Assembly (NCBI GenBank): GCA_965204245.1
Contig: CBDBED010000011.1
Location: forward strand, 124,001-188,000
DNA: 64,000 nucleotides
Source of the DNA: JAAXIE01 sp965204245
Lineage (GTDB): Bacteria; Chloroflexota; Dehalococcoidia; Lucifugimonadales; JAAXIE01
Reading direction: 5' to 3'
Below are positions 41,417 through 50,736 of the stretch, piece by piece. The first letter of the stretch is position 1, and each line of letters opens with the position of its first letter. The position numbers were made by a program, and so were the translations under genes. A model generated the notes under the pieces. That model had not been told where the DNA came from and made no database searches. It saw nothing but the letters and a program-made list of their open reading frames with translations.

Positions 41417-42044
41417 CCAGACGTAACCGCTCGGGCAGAAGTTCCCCCTGAGTTCTCAGGAAGTCCCGCAGGCCAGCGCGGGCGCGGCTTATGCGTGACT
41501 TGATGGTGCCAAGACTGCACCCCATTATCTGCGAGGCCTCTTCATAGCTCATTCCCTGGATGTCCACTAGGGTGACTGCGAGCTTCTGGTCGTCTGATAA
41601 CCGATTGAGTCCTTCCTGTACAGCAGCCCCCACCTCCTGTCTCACGGCGTAGTCTTCAGGGGACTCCTCGCCTGATGAGAACTCAATTGGAGGGCTGTCC
41701 GGGTCGAGGGGGTCCAATACCAAGGCGTCCAGAGAGACGGACGGGCGGGCCCTATTCGAGCGGAGCATATCTTTGGCCGCGTTGGCGACGATGCGCAGGA
41801 CCCAACCCTGGAGGTTGTCGCCGCGGAACTGGGCGAACCTACGGTAGGCGGACAGGAATGCCTCTTGCAACGCATCTTCGGCCAACTGCCTGTCCTGAAG
41901 CACTCGGAGGGCTAGGTTATAGCCCTGGGTCTGCACTGACTCTATGATGCAGTTGAAGCAATAGAGCATTCCAGCCCGGTCCTCCACCCGCAAAGTGGGG
42001 TGGGTGGTGCTGGGACACTCCACGACAGACTGGCCGAGGGCCAA
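41409..42044 (-). CDS. ECF RNA polymerase sigma factor
   Basis: Up to 211 residues. Region 2 is GYNLALRVLQDRQLAEDALQ and EAFLSAYRRFAQFRGDNLQG (W-V-L-R-I-V-A-N next); region 4 is RLSDDQKLAVTLVDIQGMSY with EEASQIMGCSLGTIKSRISR. A shorter product from ATG 41969 (GGAGG upstream) is possible, and the first 25 residues are not conserved-looking. It directs transcription in response to the membrane-bound anti-sigma encoded next to it. The linker SSGEESPEDYAVRQEV is typical. Confidence 0.92.
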   Translation of the reverse strand: MALGQSVVECPSTTHPTLRVEDRAGMLYCFNCIIESVQTQGYNLALRVLQDRQLAEDALQEAFLSAYRRFAQFRGDNLQGWVLRIVANAAKDMLRSNRARPSVSLDALVLDPLDPDSPPIEFSSGEESPEDYAVRQEVGAAVQEGLNRLSDDQKLAVTLVDIQGMSYEEASQIMGCSLGTIKSRISRARAGLRDFLRTQGELLPERLRLDV

Positions 42045-42160
42045 CTACCGGCCCATCCATAGGTGTCCGCGAGGCGGACAGAGTCTTTCCGCCGACAAGT
42101 GCGGAGCAGAGTTCATGGGTAGGGCCGGCCCACGGCGAAACGCATAATTCATCCCCGTCT

Positions 42161-42166
42161 TATAAT
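42161..42166 (+). promoter_or_regulatory. Possible -10 box of lepB
   Basis: TATAAT, 69 bases before the GTG start, in the divergent gap to the sigma gene. No good -35 is seen at the right distance. Confidence 0.35.
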
Positions 42167-42234
42167 TGTCTCATGCACTGTTGTTCAGACGGTGCCAGCC
42201 CGCCCGAAGATTCGGCCTGCCTTGGGAGCACATA

Positions 42235-42816
42235 GTGTACCGACTGTTCCGTGAAGCGGCGGAAGCCATCCTTCTCGCGATGCTAATGTTCTTCATAGCC
42301 TCGGTGACACTACAAAACTTCCGGGTGTTGGGGGGCAGCATGTCAGATACCCTTCAAGACGGGCAATACCTTGTGGTCAACAAGGTGGCCTATTCCTCCT
42401 TCGACAAGAGCCGCCTCGCCCAACTTGTGCCCTTTTGGGACGCGGACGAGTCCAGCAAGATATTCACGTTCCACCCTCCGGAGCGCGGAGAAGTCGTTGT
42501 ATTCCATCCGCCACGGCGGCCTGATGTGGAATACGTGAAGCGTGTAGTGGGGGTGCCGGGGGAGACGGTGGAAATCATACGGGGCACGGTGGTGGTGGAT
42601 GGGGTCCCACTGGATGAACCGTATATCCGGCGCAGGGGGTCCACCGAGAACCGTTCCCCCATTCGCCTCGCTGAGGACGAGTATTACGTGCTGGGTGATA
42701 ACCGCCTTGGCAGCGAAGACTCCCGCACTTGGGGGCCTATCGTTTTGGACAGCATTGTTGGGCGCGTCTGGTTCACCTACTGGCCCCTGCCGGGAGCGGG
42801 CCTTGTCTCCCACTAG
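42235..42816 (+). CDS. lepB: Signal peptidase I
   Basis: 193 residues. One membrane anchor (AILLAMLMFFIASVTLQNF), catalytic Ser in LGGSMSDTLQDG, catalytic Lys in DVEYVKRVVGVPGE, and box E YVLGDNRLGSEDSRTWG. It removes signal peptides from exported proteins. GTG 42235 with GGGAG eight bases before is preferred over an upstream TTG. Confidence 0.94.
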   Translation: MYRLFREAAEAILLAMLMFFIASVTLQNFRVLGGSMSDTLQDGQYLVVNKVAYSSFDKSRLAQLVPFWDADESSKIFTFHPPERGEVVVFHPPRRPDVEYVKRVVGVPGETVEIIRGTVVVDGVPLDEPYIRRRGSTENRSPIRLAEDEYYVLGDNRLGSEDSRTWGPIVLDSIVGRVWFTYWPLPGAGLVSH

Positions 42817-42965
42817 GGTCATCGAAAATCAGTATCATGCGGCATGATGGGCTTGGGCGACTCGCCACTCGGCCCTTAATCCTAATCTTGACGCAAATTG
42901 AGCTAGCCGCCTAGAATCCAGCCACCCTGCCTCAACCCCACCCTTGAATCAACGAGGAGCATGCC

Positions 42966-43376
42966 ATGTCTTTTGAGATCACGGGGTTCGACCACATGGT
43001 TCTCAAGTGTCGCGACGTGGAAAAAGCCCTCTGGTTCTATGGAGAGGTTCTTGGCATGGAGGTTTTACGCCTCGACCACTACCGGGCCGGAAACTGCGGT
43101 TTTCCCTCCGTGAGGGTCAGCGACGGCATCCTCATTGACCTTCCGCCCGATAATTCCACGGATTCCATCGTTGAGAATGCCGACCACTTCTGCCTCGTCA
43201 TAGAGCCCACCGACATGGTGGCCCTGCAGCAGGAGATGCGAGAGAAGGGGCTTGAGGTCGAGGAGCGCGAGGCCCACTATGCCTTTGGGGCCCAAGGAAT
43301 GGGCTGGCAGTTCAAACTCAAGGACCCCAACGGTCACAAGCTGGAACTGCGATGCTACCCGGAAGGGCAGGCCTAA
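42966..43376 (+). CDS. VOC family protein (glyoxalase/dioxygenase fold), first copy
   Basis: 136 residues. GFDHMVLKCRDVEKALWFYG, then a second beta-alpha module from NADHFCLVIEPTDMVALQQE to FKLKDPNGHKLELRCY. Metal ligands would be His in FDHM, His in ADHF and Glu in KLELR. Substrate unknown. GAGGAGCATGCC before the ATG. An LLM oxidoreductase starts 60 bases later. Confidence 0.87.
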   Translation: MSFEITGFDHMVLKCRDVEKALWFYGEVLGMEVLRLDHYRAGNCGFPSVRVSDGILIDLPPDNSTDSIVENADHFCLVIEPTDMVALQQEMREKGLEVEEREAHYAFGAQGMGWQFKLKDPNGHKLELRCYPEGQA

Positions 43377-43435
43377 CCGGTATACCCTCTCATACGCCTC
43401 CCTCTGCTCCAAACCTACTGAACCGGAGAGCCTTG

Positions 43436-44488
43436 ATGAAGTACGGCATGTTCTCCCATGTCCAGTGGCCCGAGACCAAGAGTCCGGAGCAGGCCTACCA
43501 GGAAATACTGGAGCAGGTGCAGTACGCTGAAGAACTCGGCTTCGAGTCCGTCTGGCTGGCGGAGCACCATTTCACCCGGTATGGACTGGCCCCTTCCCCC
43601 CTGATACTGGGCGCATGGCTGGCTGCCAGGACTTCCAAAATCCGCATCGGTACCGCCGTCATCATCCTCCCTCTCCACAACCTCGTGATGCTGGCGGAGC
43701 AGGTTGCCATGCTGGATGTGCTCAGCGGGGGCCGGGTGGATGTGGGCGTGGGGCGCGGGGAGCCTCACCCCAGTTTGTGGGCTAACATGAACATCCCGCG
43801 AGAGGACAGCGAGGAGCGGTTCCAGGAAGCTCTCGACCTGCTGCCCCAGCTATGGACGACCCAGCGGCTGGCCCATCAAGGCAAGCACCACGACATCAAT
43901 GACATCACCGTAGTGCCTGCGGCCAAGCAGACGCCGCACCCTCCCATCTACATGGGCATCTCATGGAACGAGGAGCGACCTCGAGAAGCAGTCGACCGCG
44001 GCCATCGCATCATCTCCGGCGTGGTGCTCGATATCGAAGAGCATTTGCATATGCGGGACATCTATGACACCCACGCCGCTGAGTTGGGCCTCGACCTGCG
44101 CGCTTGGGACTGCCCCATGTTCGTCCACACGCTTATCGCGGACTCCAAGCAGCAGGCCGTGGACGACGCACGGGAGGGTTTGATGTGGATGTACAACATG
44201 ATCGACTTCCGGCGCACGGTACACCACGGAAGCGACATGCACTACGACTTCCCCACCTATTTCGCCGAGCACCCCGACCCATCCTTCACCATGGACCGTA
44301 TCACGAACAAGAAGTCACTCTTGGGAACTCCGGAAGAGGTCGCAAGCAGCATCAGGAAGCTGAACCGGGAGGGAGGCGTCGGTTACTACGGCTGCGATTT
44401 CGGCTTCGGAGGACTCCCCCACGCCAAGGTGATGCGCTCCATGGAACGGTTTGGGCGTGAGGTGATGCCGCGGGTGGAAGAGGGCTGA
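43436..44488 (+). CDS. LLM-class flavin-dependent oxidoreductase, first copy
   Basis: 350 residues. A luciferase-like TIM barrel: MKYGMFSHVQWPETKSPEQA, GFESVWLAEHHFTRYGLAPS, VAMLDVLSGGRVDVGVGRGE and PIYMGISWNEERPREAVDRG. Members use FMNH2 or F420 for monooxygenation; SAR202-type Chloroflexota are known for many such paralogues thought to oxidise recalcitrant organic matter. ATG 43436 follows CCGGAGAG. Transcribed with the VOC gene before it. Confidence 0.88.
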   Translation: MKYGMFSHVQWPETKSPEQAYQEILEQVQYAEELGFESVWLAEHHFTRYGLAPSPLILGAWLAARTSKIRIGTAVIILPLHNLVMLAEQVAMLDVLSGGRVDVGVGRGEPHPSLWANMNIPREDSEERFQEALDLLPQLWTTQRLAHQGKHHDINDITVVPAAKQTPHPPIYMGISWNEERPREAVDRGHRIISGVVLDIEEHLHMRDIYDTHAAELGLDLRAWDCPMFVHTLIADSKQQAVDDAREGLMWMYNMIDFRRTVHHGSDMHYDFPTYFAEHPDPSFTMDRITNKKSLLGTPEEVASSIRKLNREGGVGYYGCDFGFGGLPHAKVMRSMERFGREVMPRVEEG

Positions 44489-44520
44489 GCATTGGATGTT
44501 GATACAACACGGAGACGGAC

Positions 44521-44907
44521 GTGGGAGATATAGCCGCAGCCCTCGAATACAAGCAACAGTCCGACGATTTCATGGAGAAGGCATGGCATTATCTTGCTGC
44601 CGACGACCTGCACCAAGCCTGCGAAAAGGGCTGGGTCGCCGCCTCTCATATGGCCAAGGCTGTGGCTGAGGTGTACGACTTGGAATATACCAAGCACGTC
44701 CACTTCAACCATGTGCTTCAACAGGCCGCGCAGCTTGCCAACTACCCCGCGATGCGCCAATTGAGAGCAACCGCCAATGAGCTACACACGAGCTTCTACG
44801 AACTGAAATCCCAGCTCGACCGCGAGATGATAGCGGAGAACCTCACCGACGTTAAGACCTTGCGAGAGGCCTTGGGACCGTTGGTTGAGGCGCGATTGAA
44901 CGAGTAG
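44521..44907 (+). CDS. PaREP1/HEPN-like helical protein
   Basis: 128 residues. KQQSDDFMEKAWHYLAADDL, QACEKGWVAASHMAKAVAEV and LRATANELHTSFYEL form the helical pattern of the PaREP1 group of HEPN-related proteins. The R-x4-6-H active site of HEPN RNases is not obvious. The GTG start has CGGAGACGGAC. Between two oxidoreductase pairs; role unknown. Confidence 0.7.
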   Translation: MGDIAAALEYKQQSDDFMEKAWHYLAADDLHQACEKGWVAASHMAKAVAEVYDLEYTKHVHFNHVLQQAAQLANYPAMRQLRATANELHTSFYELKSQLDREMIAENLTDVKTLREALGPLVEARLNE

Positions 44908-44917
44908 AAAGTCTCCT

Positions 44918-45364
44918 CTAAACCCTGTTGGGGCCGGGGCGGGCGTCCCAACCGAGCCTGCGTAGCTTTTCTCCTTGGAAGTTGGACTTCAGTTCGATCA
45001 TCTGGCCCTCGGGGTCGCGGATGTAGAGTGACTCCCCGTAGCCTTGGGCGCCCCAGCGCACGTTGATGTCATCGTCGGTGTCCGTTCCGTAGCCCCGCAA
45101 CTGCTCCTTCATCCGCTCCATGTCGGTGGGAGCGATGCGCACGCAGATATGGTCCACGTTCTTCACGAACTCCTCTTCGGAGTTGAAGGGACGCACGTCA
45201 ATGATGGTCTCGGGGGTGATGCGCACCGAGGCGAAACCGACCTTGCCAGCCCGGTACTCCTCTTCGCGGAGAATCTCCAAACCCAGCACATCGCGATAGA
45301 AGGCCAGTGCCCGGTCGGGGTTCCGCGTATTGATAACCAAGTGGTCGAAACCTATGACCTTCAT
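44918..45364 (-). CDS. VOC family protein, second copy
   Basis: 148 residues. GFDHLVINTRNPDRALAFYR, KVGFASVRITPETIIDVRPF, NVDHICVRIAPTDMERMKEQ and LYIRDPEGQMIELKSNF. The overall plan equals that of the first VOC gene (about 35-40 percent by eye). ATG 45364 has AGGAGG before it. Divergent from the second LLM gene. Confidence 0.87.
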   Translation of the reverse strand: MKVIGFDHLVINTRNPDRALAFYRDVLGLEILREEEYRAGKVGFASVRITPETIIDVRPFNSEEEFVKNVDHICVRIAPTDMERMKEQLRGYGTDTDDDINVRWGAQGYGESLYIRDPEGQMIELKSNFQGEKLRRLGWDARPGPNRV

Positions 45365-45530
45365 ACTGCCTCCTAATGTTCTCAGATTCAGGCCCCGTGG
45401 CACTGGTAGCCTTCCGAGGGGTCATGGAGGGATTCCCAGGTAGCGGGAATCGCGGGTTGGCGGTAATCTAATGTCTGCTATCTGGCCCGTCAAGACAAAC
45501 ACTTCCCGCCACTGGGAAAGGGAGACGACC

Positions 45531-46532
45531 ATGGAACTGTGCCTGAATATTCGAGACTATCTGGAAGACCCCAGCCGGCCCTTACACCAGCAGGTGGACG
45601 AGGCGGTGGAAGTCGCCCGCAAGGCCACTGAATGGGGCTACACAGCAATCTATTGCCCCCAGCATTATGTGTCTCATCCCACAGTCTGGCCGCAGCCTAT
45701 GCCTGTGCTCGCTAGGCTGATGCCTGAAGCGCCAGAGGTCCGGCTGGTCACCGGGATCCTGCTGCTCACTTATATGAACCCCCTGGATGTGGCGGAGCAG
45801 GTGGCGACTTTCGACCAGCTTTCCAAGGGGCGCTTCGTCCTTGGGGTTGGCTTGGGCTACCGGGAACTGGAACTGGAGGCGTTTAACACCAACCGCGCGG
45901 AGCGTTTGAGCCGCTTCAAGGAGTCGCTGCAAGTGATGAAACTCCTGTGGAGTGGTGAAGAGGTCAACTTCGACGGCCAGTACTGGCATATTCACGGTGC
46001 CCGCATGGCCATCACGCCTATGCAGAAGCCGCATCCGCCCATCTGGTTCGCATCGCACAGTCCCCGCGCCACCCGTCGCGCTGCCAACGACGCCGATGGT
46101 TGCCTTCTTGGCCCCCAGACGGCATGGGAGGACATCTCCAGCCTCGCCTCCATCTACTGGGAGGCAAGGGAAGCGTCAGACCGCGGACCAACCGGGATGC
46201 TGGGCATGCACCGTGCCGTGGCGATGAGTACTGACCGCGAGACCGCAGCCAGTGAGGCCCGCGCTGTCGGGGAACGCAAGGGCGCCATGTATGGCGGCTG
46301 GGGCATGCAGGAGAACTCGGTTGTCGACCTAGGCTTGGACCGCAACCGTCCCCTCCATGAATGGACGGTCATCGGCAGCCCGCAAGACTGCTTGGAAACC
46401 CTGACCCGCAACGAGCAGGAAGACCGCGTCCAGTATGCCGGGCTGACCTTCATCAACTTCCCCGCCGAACACTCAGCCCGCATGGAATATCTCCAGCGCT
46501 TCTCCGAAGAGGTCGTCCGCAAACTGCCCTGA
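45531..46532 (+). CDS. LLM-class flavin-dependent oxidoreductase, second copy
   Basis: 333 residues. TEWGYTAIYCPQHYVSHPTV, LVTGILLLTYMNPLDVAEQV, RFVLGVGLGYRELELEAFNT and PIWFASHSPRATRRAANDAD are luciferase-like monooxygenase motifs, distinct from the first copy, so the two pairs are not recent duplicates. ATG 45531 follows GGGAGACGACC. Substrate unknown. Confidence 0.88.
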   Translation: MELCLNIRDYLEDPSRPLHQQVDEAVEVARKATEWGYTAIYCPQHYVSHPTVWPQPMPVLARLMPEAPEVRLVTGILLLTYMNPLDVAEQVATFDQLSKGRFVLGVGLGYRELELEAFNTNRAERLSRFKESLQVMKLLWSGEEVNFDGQYWHIHGARMAITPMQKPHPPIWFASHSPRATRRAANDADGCLLGPQTAWEDISSLASIYWEAREASDRGPTGMLGMHRAVAMSTDRETAASEARAVGERKGAMYGGWGMQENSVVDLGLDRNRPLHEWTVIGSPQDCLETLTRNEQEDRVQYAGLTFINFPAEHSARMEYLQRFSEEVVRKLP

Positions 46533-46626
46533 CACCAACCTGATTTGCCACCCGTGTCGTTTCCTCCCAACCGTGGCAGTAGGCTCCTAGCGTATAATGG
46601 CCTCAGTCCCACTGGAGGTTGACGCG

Positions 46627-49452
46627 ATGACCACTCGAAGGAGGGGCGCCAGTGCCAGTGCGCCGCTGATGCCCGTCGACGAAGGCCCCCGGCTTGTTCT
46701 GATCGACGGAAACGCCTTGGTGCATCGCTCTTTCCGCGCTATCTCCATACGCGGCAACCTAACGGTCGGGTCCACAGGCGAAGACATCACGGGAGTCTTC
46801 GGCTTCACCAACACCTTCCTGAGGGCCATGCAGGACTATCACCCCACCCACTGCGCCATTACTTTCGACCTGCCGGTCCCAACCTTCCGCCACAAGATGT
46901 TCGCCGAGTACAAGGCTCAGCGTCCCCCTACTCCCCCTGAACTCCGCTCGCAGTTCGACCGTGTGCGCCAACTCATGCAGGCATTCCGCGTACCCATCTT
47001 CGAGATTGAGGGGTACGAGGCCGACGATGTCCTGGGCACCCTGTCCCGGCAAGCCCAAGAGCAGGAGATTCCCACCATGATCCTCACCGGCGATACCGAC
47101 ACGCTGCAATTGGTCTCGCCTTGGGTCAAGGTCGCCATCCATTCCGGTGTACAGGACAAGCGTGTATACGACGAGGCCGAGGTCAAGGCCCGCTTCTATG
47201 GGCTGGCTGCCGAACAGCAGCCGGATTTCAAGGCACTGAAGGGCGACTCTTCCGACAACATTCCCGGCGTTCCCGGCATCGGCGACAAGACCGCCGCCCG
47301 GCTCCTGCTCGAGTACGGCACTTTGGAAGGCGTGTATGAGAACGTGGAGGCCGTCACTCCGGTAAAGACCCGTCAAGCCTTGGAGAACCATCGCGAGGGA
47401 GCCCTGCAGGGCAAGACCCTCACCACCATCGTCCGTGACGTGCCCGTCACCCTCGATATGGACCAAGTCCGCTTCTGGACCTACTCCCGCCAGGATGTGG
47501 TCGACCTCATGCGCGAGCTTGAGTTCGTCACCATCATTCCCCGCATTCCCGAACCTCCCCTTTCGGAAAAAAAGAAGTCGGCAGTGCGCCTCACCGAGCA
47601 GGCCGACGGCTTGAACTACTCGATCGTGGATGAGGCGGACCAACTCGAGGCCATGTGTCGAGAACTCGACGCTGCCCCTCGGGTTTCCTTCGACACCGAG
47701 ACAACAGAACTCGATGCCATGAAAGCCAACTTGGTCGGTCTCAGCTTCGCGACGGAGCCGGGTAAGGCTTGGTACGTTCCCGTAGGACACCGTGAAGGCA
47801 AGCAGTTGCCTATTGAGCAGGTAATGGCCCGAGTTAGGCCGATCATGGAGTCACCCGACGTAAGCAAAGTGGCTCACAACTGCACCTTCGATCTAACCGT
47901 GTTAGGTAAGTCGGTAAAGTACGGGGGATTCGACATACGCGCTCAAGGCATGGACTTCGACACCATGGTCGCCTCCCAGATGAGTGGGAAGAAGACCATT
48001 GGCCTGAAGGAACTGGTGCTGGATGTTCTGGGCGTTGAGATGACCAAGATCAGTGACCTTATTGGCACTGGCAGCAAGCAGATTAGCTTCGACAGGCTGC
48101 CCATTGACGAGCGCGTGCGCGACTATGCTTGCGCCGATGCCGACCTTCCCCTGCGCCTCGTGCCCATCTTCGAGGAAGCCCTCAAGAAGGATGACGTCTG
48201 GGATCTGTTCAACGAGTTAGAGATGCCCCTTGTTCCGGTCATAGTGGACATGCAGCGCAACGGTGTCGCTTTGGAAGAGGGCATGCTCCATGAGATGGCC
48301 CGTGACATCAACGAGCAGTTGCACCAGTTGGAGACTCAGGTCTATAACGACGCTGGCCGGCCCTTCAACATCAATTCCCCCCAGCAGCTTTCTCAATTGC
48401 TCTTCGAAGAGTTGAAGCTGGGCCCTACCAAGCGCACCCGCACAGGTGCCTACACCACCGACGCCCAAGCCTTGGAAGCCCTCAAGGGTCATCACCCGGT
48501 CATCGATGGCATTCTGGAATACCGCCAGCTTTCCAAGCTCAAAGGCACGTATGTCGACGCCTTACCCGAACTTATAAACCGAGGTACCGGGCGCATACAC
48601 ACCAGTTTCAACCAAGTGGGCTCGGCTACTGGCCGCATGTCCAGCAGCGACCCCAATCTGCAAAACATACCCATACGGACTGAGTTGGGGCGACAGGTGC
48701 GTCGGGCGTTCATCGCGCCTAGGGTGGACGGCGAGCAGTGGCACCTGTTGTCTGCCGACTACTCTCAGATTGAACTGCGGGTGCTGGCGCATCTCTCGGA
48801 AGATCCTGTCCTGCTTGAGGCCTTCGGCAATGGAGAGGACATCCACACGGCTACCGCAGCCATGATGTTCGATGTGCCGTCAAGAGAAGTGAACTCAGAC
48901 CATCGGCGCATCGCCAAGGTACTCAACTTCGGCGTGATTTACGGCCTGTCGGCCTACGGCATATCTCAGCAGACCGAATTTGGTCCCGATGAAGGCACAC
49001 GGTTCATAGAGTCGTACTTCACGAAGTACCCCGGGATCCGGGGCTATTTGGACGGGGTCAAAGAACAGGCACGCGCTCGCGGATACGTGGAGACGGCCCT
49101 CGGGCGGCGGCGCTATATGCCGGAAATCATGGCCACCAACCGGGTGGTGCGCCAAGGTGCCGAACGCATGGCCATCAACATGCCCATTCAGGGCACGGCC
49201 GCCGACATCATGAAGCTGGCCATGATACGGGTGGCCCGGCGCATGGAAGAGGAAAAACTGCGGTCGCGCCTGCTGCTGCAGGTGCATGATGAACTCATGT
49301 TTGAGACTCCCGACGACGAGATCGAGCCACTGCGTGAACTGGTCCTCGAGGAGATGCCCTCAGCCCTGAAGGAGATGCCTTCAGCACCAGAGTTTCTGGT
49401 GCCCCTCACAGTAGAAGTTAAGACTGGCAGCAACTGGGGAGACATGGAATGA
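46627..49452 (+). CDS. polA: DNA polymerase I with active-looking proofreading domain
   Basis: 941 residues. The 5' nuclease domain (1-290) starts LVLIDGNALVHRSFRAISIR and includes GIGDKTAARLLLEYG. The 3'-5' exonuclease domain has FDTETTELDAMKANLVGLSF, VAHNCTFDLT and YACADADLPL, so all carboxylates look present. The polymerase domain has LSADYSQIELRVLAHLSEDP, RRIAKVLNFGVIYGLSAYG and LLLQVHDELMFETP. It fills gaps and removes RNA primers. ATG 46627 follows GGAGGT; TATAAT at 46593-46598 is a possible -10. The next gene overlaps by 4 bases. Confidence 0.97.
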   Translation: MTTRRRGASASAPLMPVDEGPRLVLIDGNALVHRSFRAISIRGNLTVGSTGEDITGVFGFTNTFLRAMQDYHPTHCAITFDLPVPTFRHKMFAEYKAQRPPTPPELRSQFDRVRQLMQAFRVPIFEIEGYEADDVLGTLSRQAQEQEIPTMILTGDTDTLQLVSPWVKVAIHSGVQDKRVYDEAEVKARFYGLAAEQQPDFKALKGDSSDNIPGVPGIGDKTAARLLLEYGTLEGVYENVEAVTPVKTRQALENHREGALQGKTLTTIVRDVPVTLDMDQVRFWTYSRQDVVDLMRELEFVTIIPRIPEPPLSEKKKSAVRLTEQADGLNYSIVDEADQLEAMCRELDAAPRVSFDTETTELDAMKANLVGLSFATEPGKAWYVPVGHREGKQLPIEQVMARVRPIMESPDVSKVAHNCTFDLTVLGKSVKYGGFDIRAQGMDFDTMVASQMSGKKTIGLKELVLDVLGVEMTKISDLIGTGSKQISFDRLPIDERVRDYACADADLPLRLVPIFEEALKKDDVWDLFNELEMPLVPVIVDMQRNGVALEEGMLHEMARDINEQLHQLETQVYNDAGRPFNINSPQQLSQLLFEELKLGPTKRTRTGAYTTDAQALEALKGHHPVIDGILEYRQLSKLKGTYVDALPELINRGTGRIHTSFNQVGSATGRMSSSDPNLQNIPIRTELGRQVRRAFIAPRVDGEQWHLLSADYSQIELRVLAHLSEDPVLLEAFGNGEDIHTATAAMMFDVPSREVNSDHRRIAKVLNFGVIYGLSAYGISQQTEFGPDEGTRFIESYFTKYPGIRGYLDGVKEQARARGYVETALGRRRYMPEIMATNRVVRQGAERMAINMPIQGTAADIMKLAMIRVARRMEEEKLRSRLLLQVHDELMFETPDDEIEPLRELVLEEMPSALKEMPSAPEFLVPLTVEVKTGSNWGDME

Positions 49453-49853
49453 ATCGAGACCTGATGTTGAAGGGCTATGCCATCCTCATGCCTTTGGCTG
49501 CCCTCAGCGTGGTGGTGCAGGCCATCCTGTTTGCAGGACGCTACTCGGAAGGGCAATCGTGGTACCTAGCGGCCCACATGCACGTCGGATCGGCATCGCT
49601 GCTGATTGTGGTCGTATGCTTGGGGCTCGCCATCTTTGGACGCTTTCCATCCACCACGCGTTTGCTGCCGCTCACCGGCATTCTCGTAGCATTGTGGCTT
49701 GGGCAGTACCTGTTGGGCGAATATTCCGACAAGGTCCGCTGGCTCTCCTTCCTCCACATACCCATCGCCTTCCTCGTCTTCGGCTTGGCTGCCATGCTCA
49801 GTGGGCGTGCCCACCGCCTAATGGCTGGCCGTTATGCAGACGTGGAGGGATGA
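49449..49853 (+). CDS. Four-helix membrane protein (DUF6220-like)
   Basis: 134 residues, four membrane segments: YAILMPLAALSVVVQAILFA, SASLLIVVVCLGLAIFGRF, LPLTGILVALWLGQYLLGEY and WLSFLHIPIAFLVFGLAAML. Histidines in LAAHMHVGSAS and SFLHIP lie inside the membrane and could bind heme. ATGA overlap with polA implies coupled translation. Function unknown. Confidence 0.7.
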   Translation: MNRDLMLKGYAILMPLAALSVVVQAILFAGRYSEGQSWYLAAHMHVGSASLLIVVVCLGLAIFGRFPSTTRLLPLTGILVALWLGQYLLGEYSDKVRWLSFLHIPIAFLVFGLAAMLSGRAHRLMAGRYADVEG

Positions 49854-49871
49854 GGATTCAGGACGAAACGC

Positions 49872-49902
49872 CGTCATCCCAGCAAAAGCCGGGGCCCAGA
49901 AG
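49872..49902. repeat. Decayed family A-type palindrome in the core genome
   Basis: CGTCATCCCAGCAAAAGCCG followed by GGGCCCAG. It shows that the element is not confined to the phage-like region. Confidence 0.5.
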
Positions 49903-49923
49903 CGAATAGCCGAGGAGCGTCCG

Positions 49924-50727
49924 ATGATCAAGGAAAACCGCGTCAAGCGAGTCATGGCGGAAGGGAAGCTCGCCCTTGCTGGTTACGTCACCTTCGCCGA
50001 CCCGAATCTCATTGAAATCATGGGCATCGCTGGTCTGGACGCCGCCTTCATTGACATGGAACACAGCAACTACGACCTGCGAATGGTCAGCGAAATGGTG
50101 CGGGCCTGCGACTTGGTTGGCATCACCTCCGTGGTGCGTCCCCCAGAGAACGACTGGGGAGTCATCTTGCGGCTGCTGGACATGGGTGCCCAAGGCATCT
50201 ACATCCCTCACGTCAACGGCGTGGAAGGCGCGCGACAAGCCATTGATGCCGTGCGCTACCCTCCTCTGGGCCACCGAGGGGCCGCGGGAGGGAGCCGCGC
50301 AGCGGGTTACGGCTCGGTACCGTGGCAGGAGCATATGGCCCGCTCCAATCAGGAGATCCTTCTAGCAGTGATGGTGGAAGACCAGAAGGCTATCGACGAA
50401 CTGGACGAGATAGCCGCACTCGACGGTTTGGATGTCGTTTCCGTGGGCCCCACTGATCTATCCGCCACACTAGGCGTCAAAGATCCGCAAGACCCAAAGT
50501 TGCACGCCGCTGTGAAGAACCTTGCAGACCGCATACGAGGCGCAGGCAAGGCCAAGCTCGGCTTTCCCGTCGACCATCCCGCCTGCCCAATCGGGGCCCC
50601 GGAGTTGGTGCAAATGGGCACCGGCTACAGTAACATGGCCCCCACGCCTACCTCGGCTGTGCTGAACGCCCTCCGGCAAGGAGTTGCCAAGGTGCGCGAC
50701 TCTCTGCAACAGGAAGCCACAGGCTGA
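49924..50727 (+). CDS. HpcH/HpaI aldolase family protein
   Basis: 267 residues. AGYVTFADPNLIEIMGIAGL, DAAFIDMEHSNYDLRMVSEM (metal Glu), MGAQGIYIPHVNGVEGARQA and LDVVSVGPTDLSATLGV match the class II aldolase family acting on 4-hydroxy-2-oxo acids. ATG 49924 follows GAGGAG. Substrate unknown; could act in aromatic-compound breakdown. Confidence 0.9.
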   Translation: MIKENRVKRVMAEGKLALAGYVTFADPNLIEIMGIAGLDAAFIDMEHSNYDLRMVSEMVRACDLVGITSVVRPPENDWGVILRLLDMGAQGIYIPHVNGVEGARQAIDAVRYPPLGHRGAAGGSRAAGYGSVPWQEHMARSNQEILLAVMVEDQKAIDELDEIAALDGLDVVSVGPTDLSATLGVKDPQDPKLHAAVKNLADRIRGAGKAKLGFPVDHPACPIGAPELVQMGTGYSNMAPTPTSAVLNALRQGVAKVRDSLQQEATG

Positions 50728-50736
50728 GGGGCCGAC

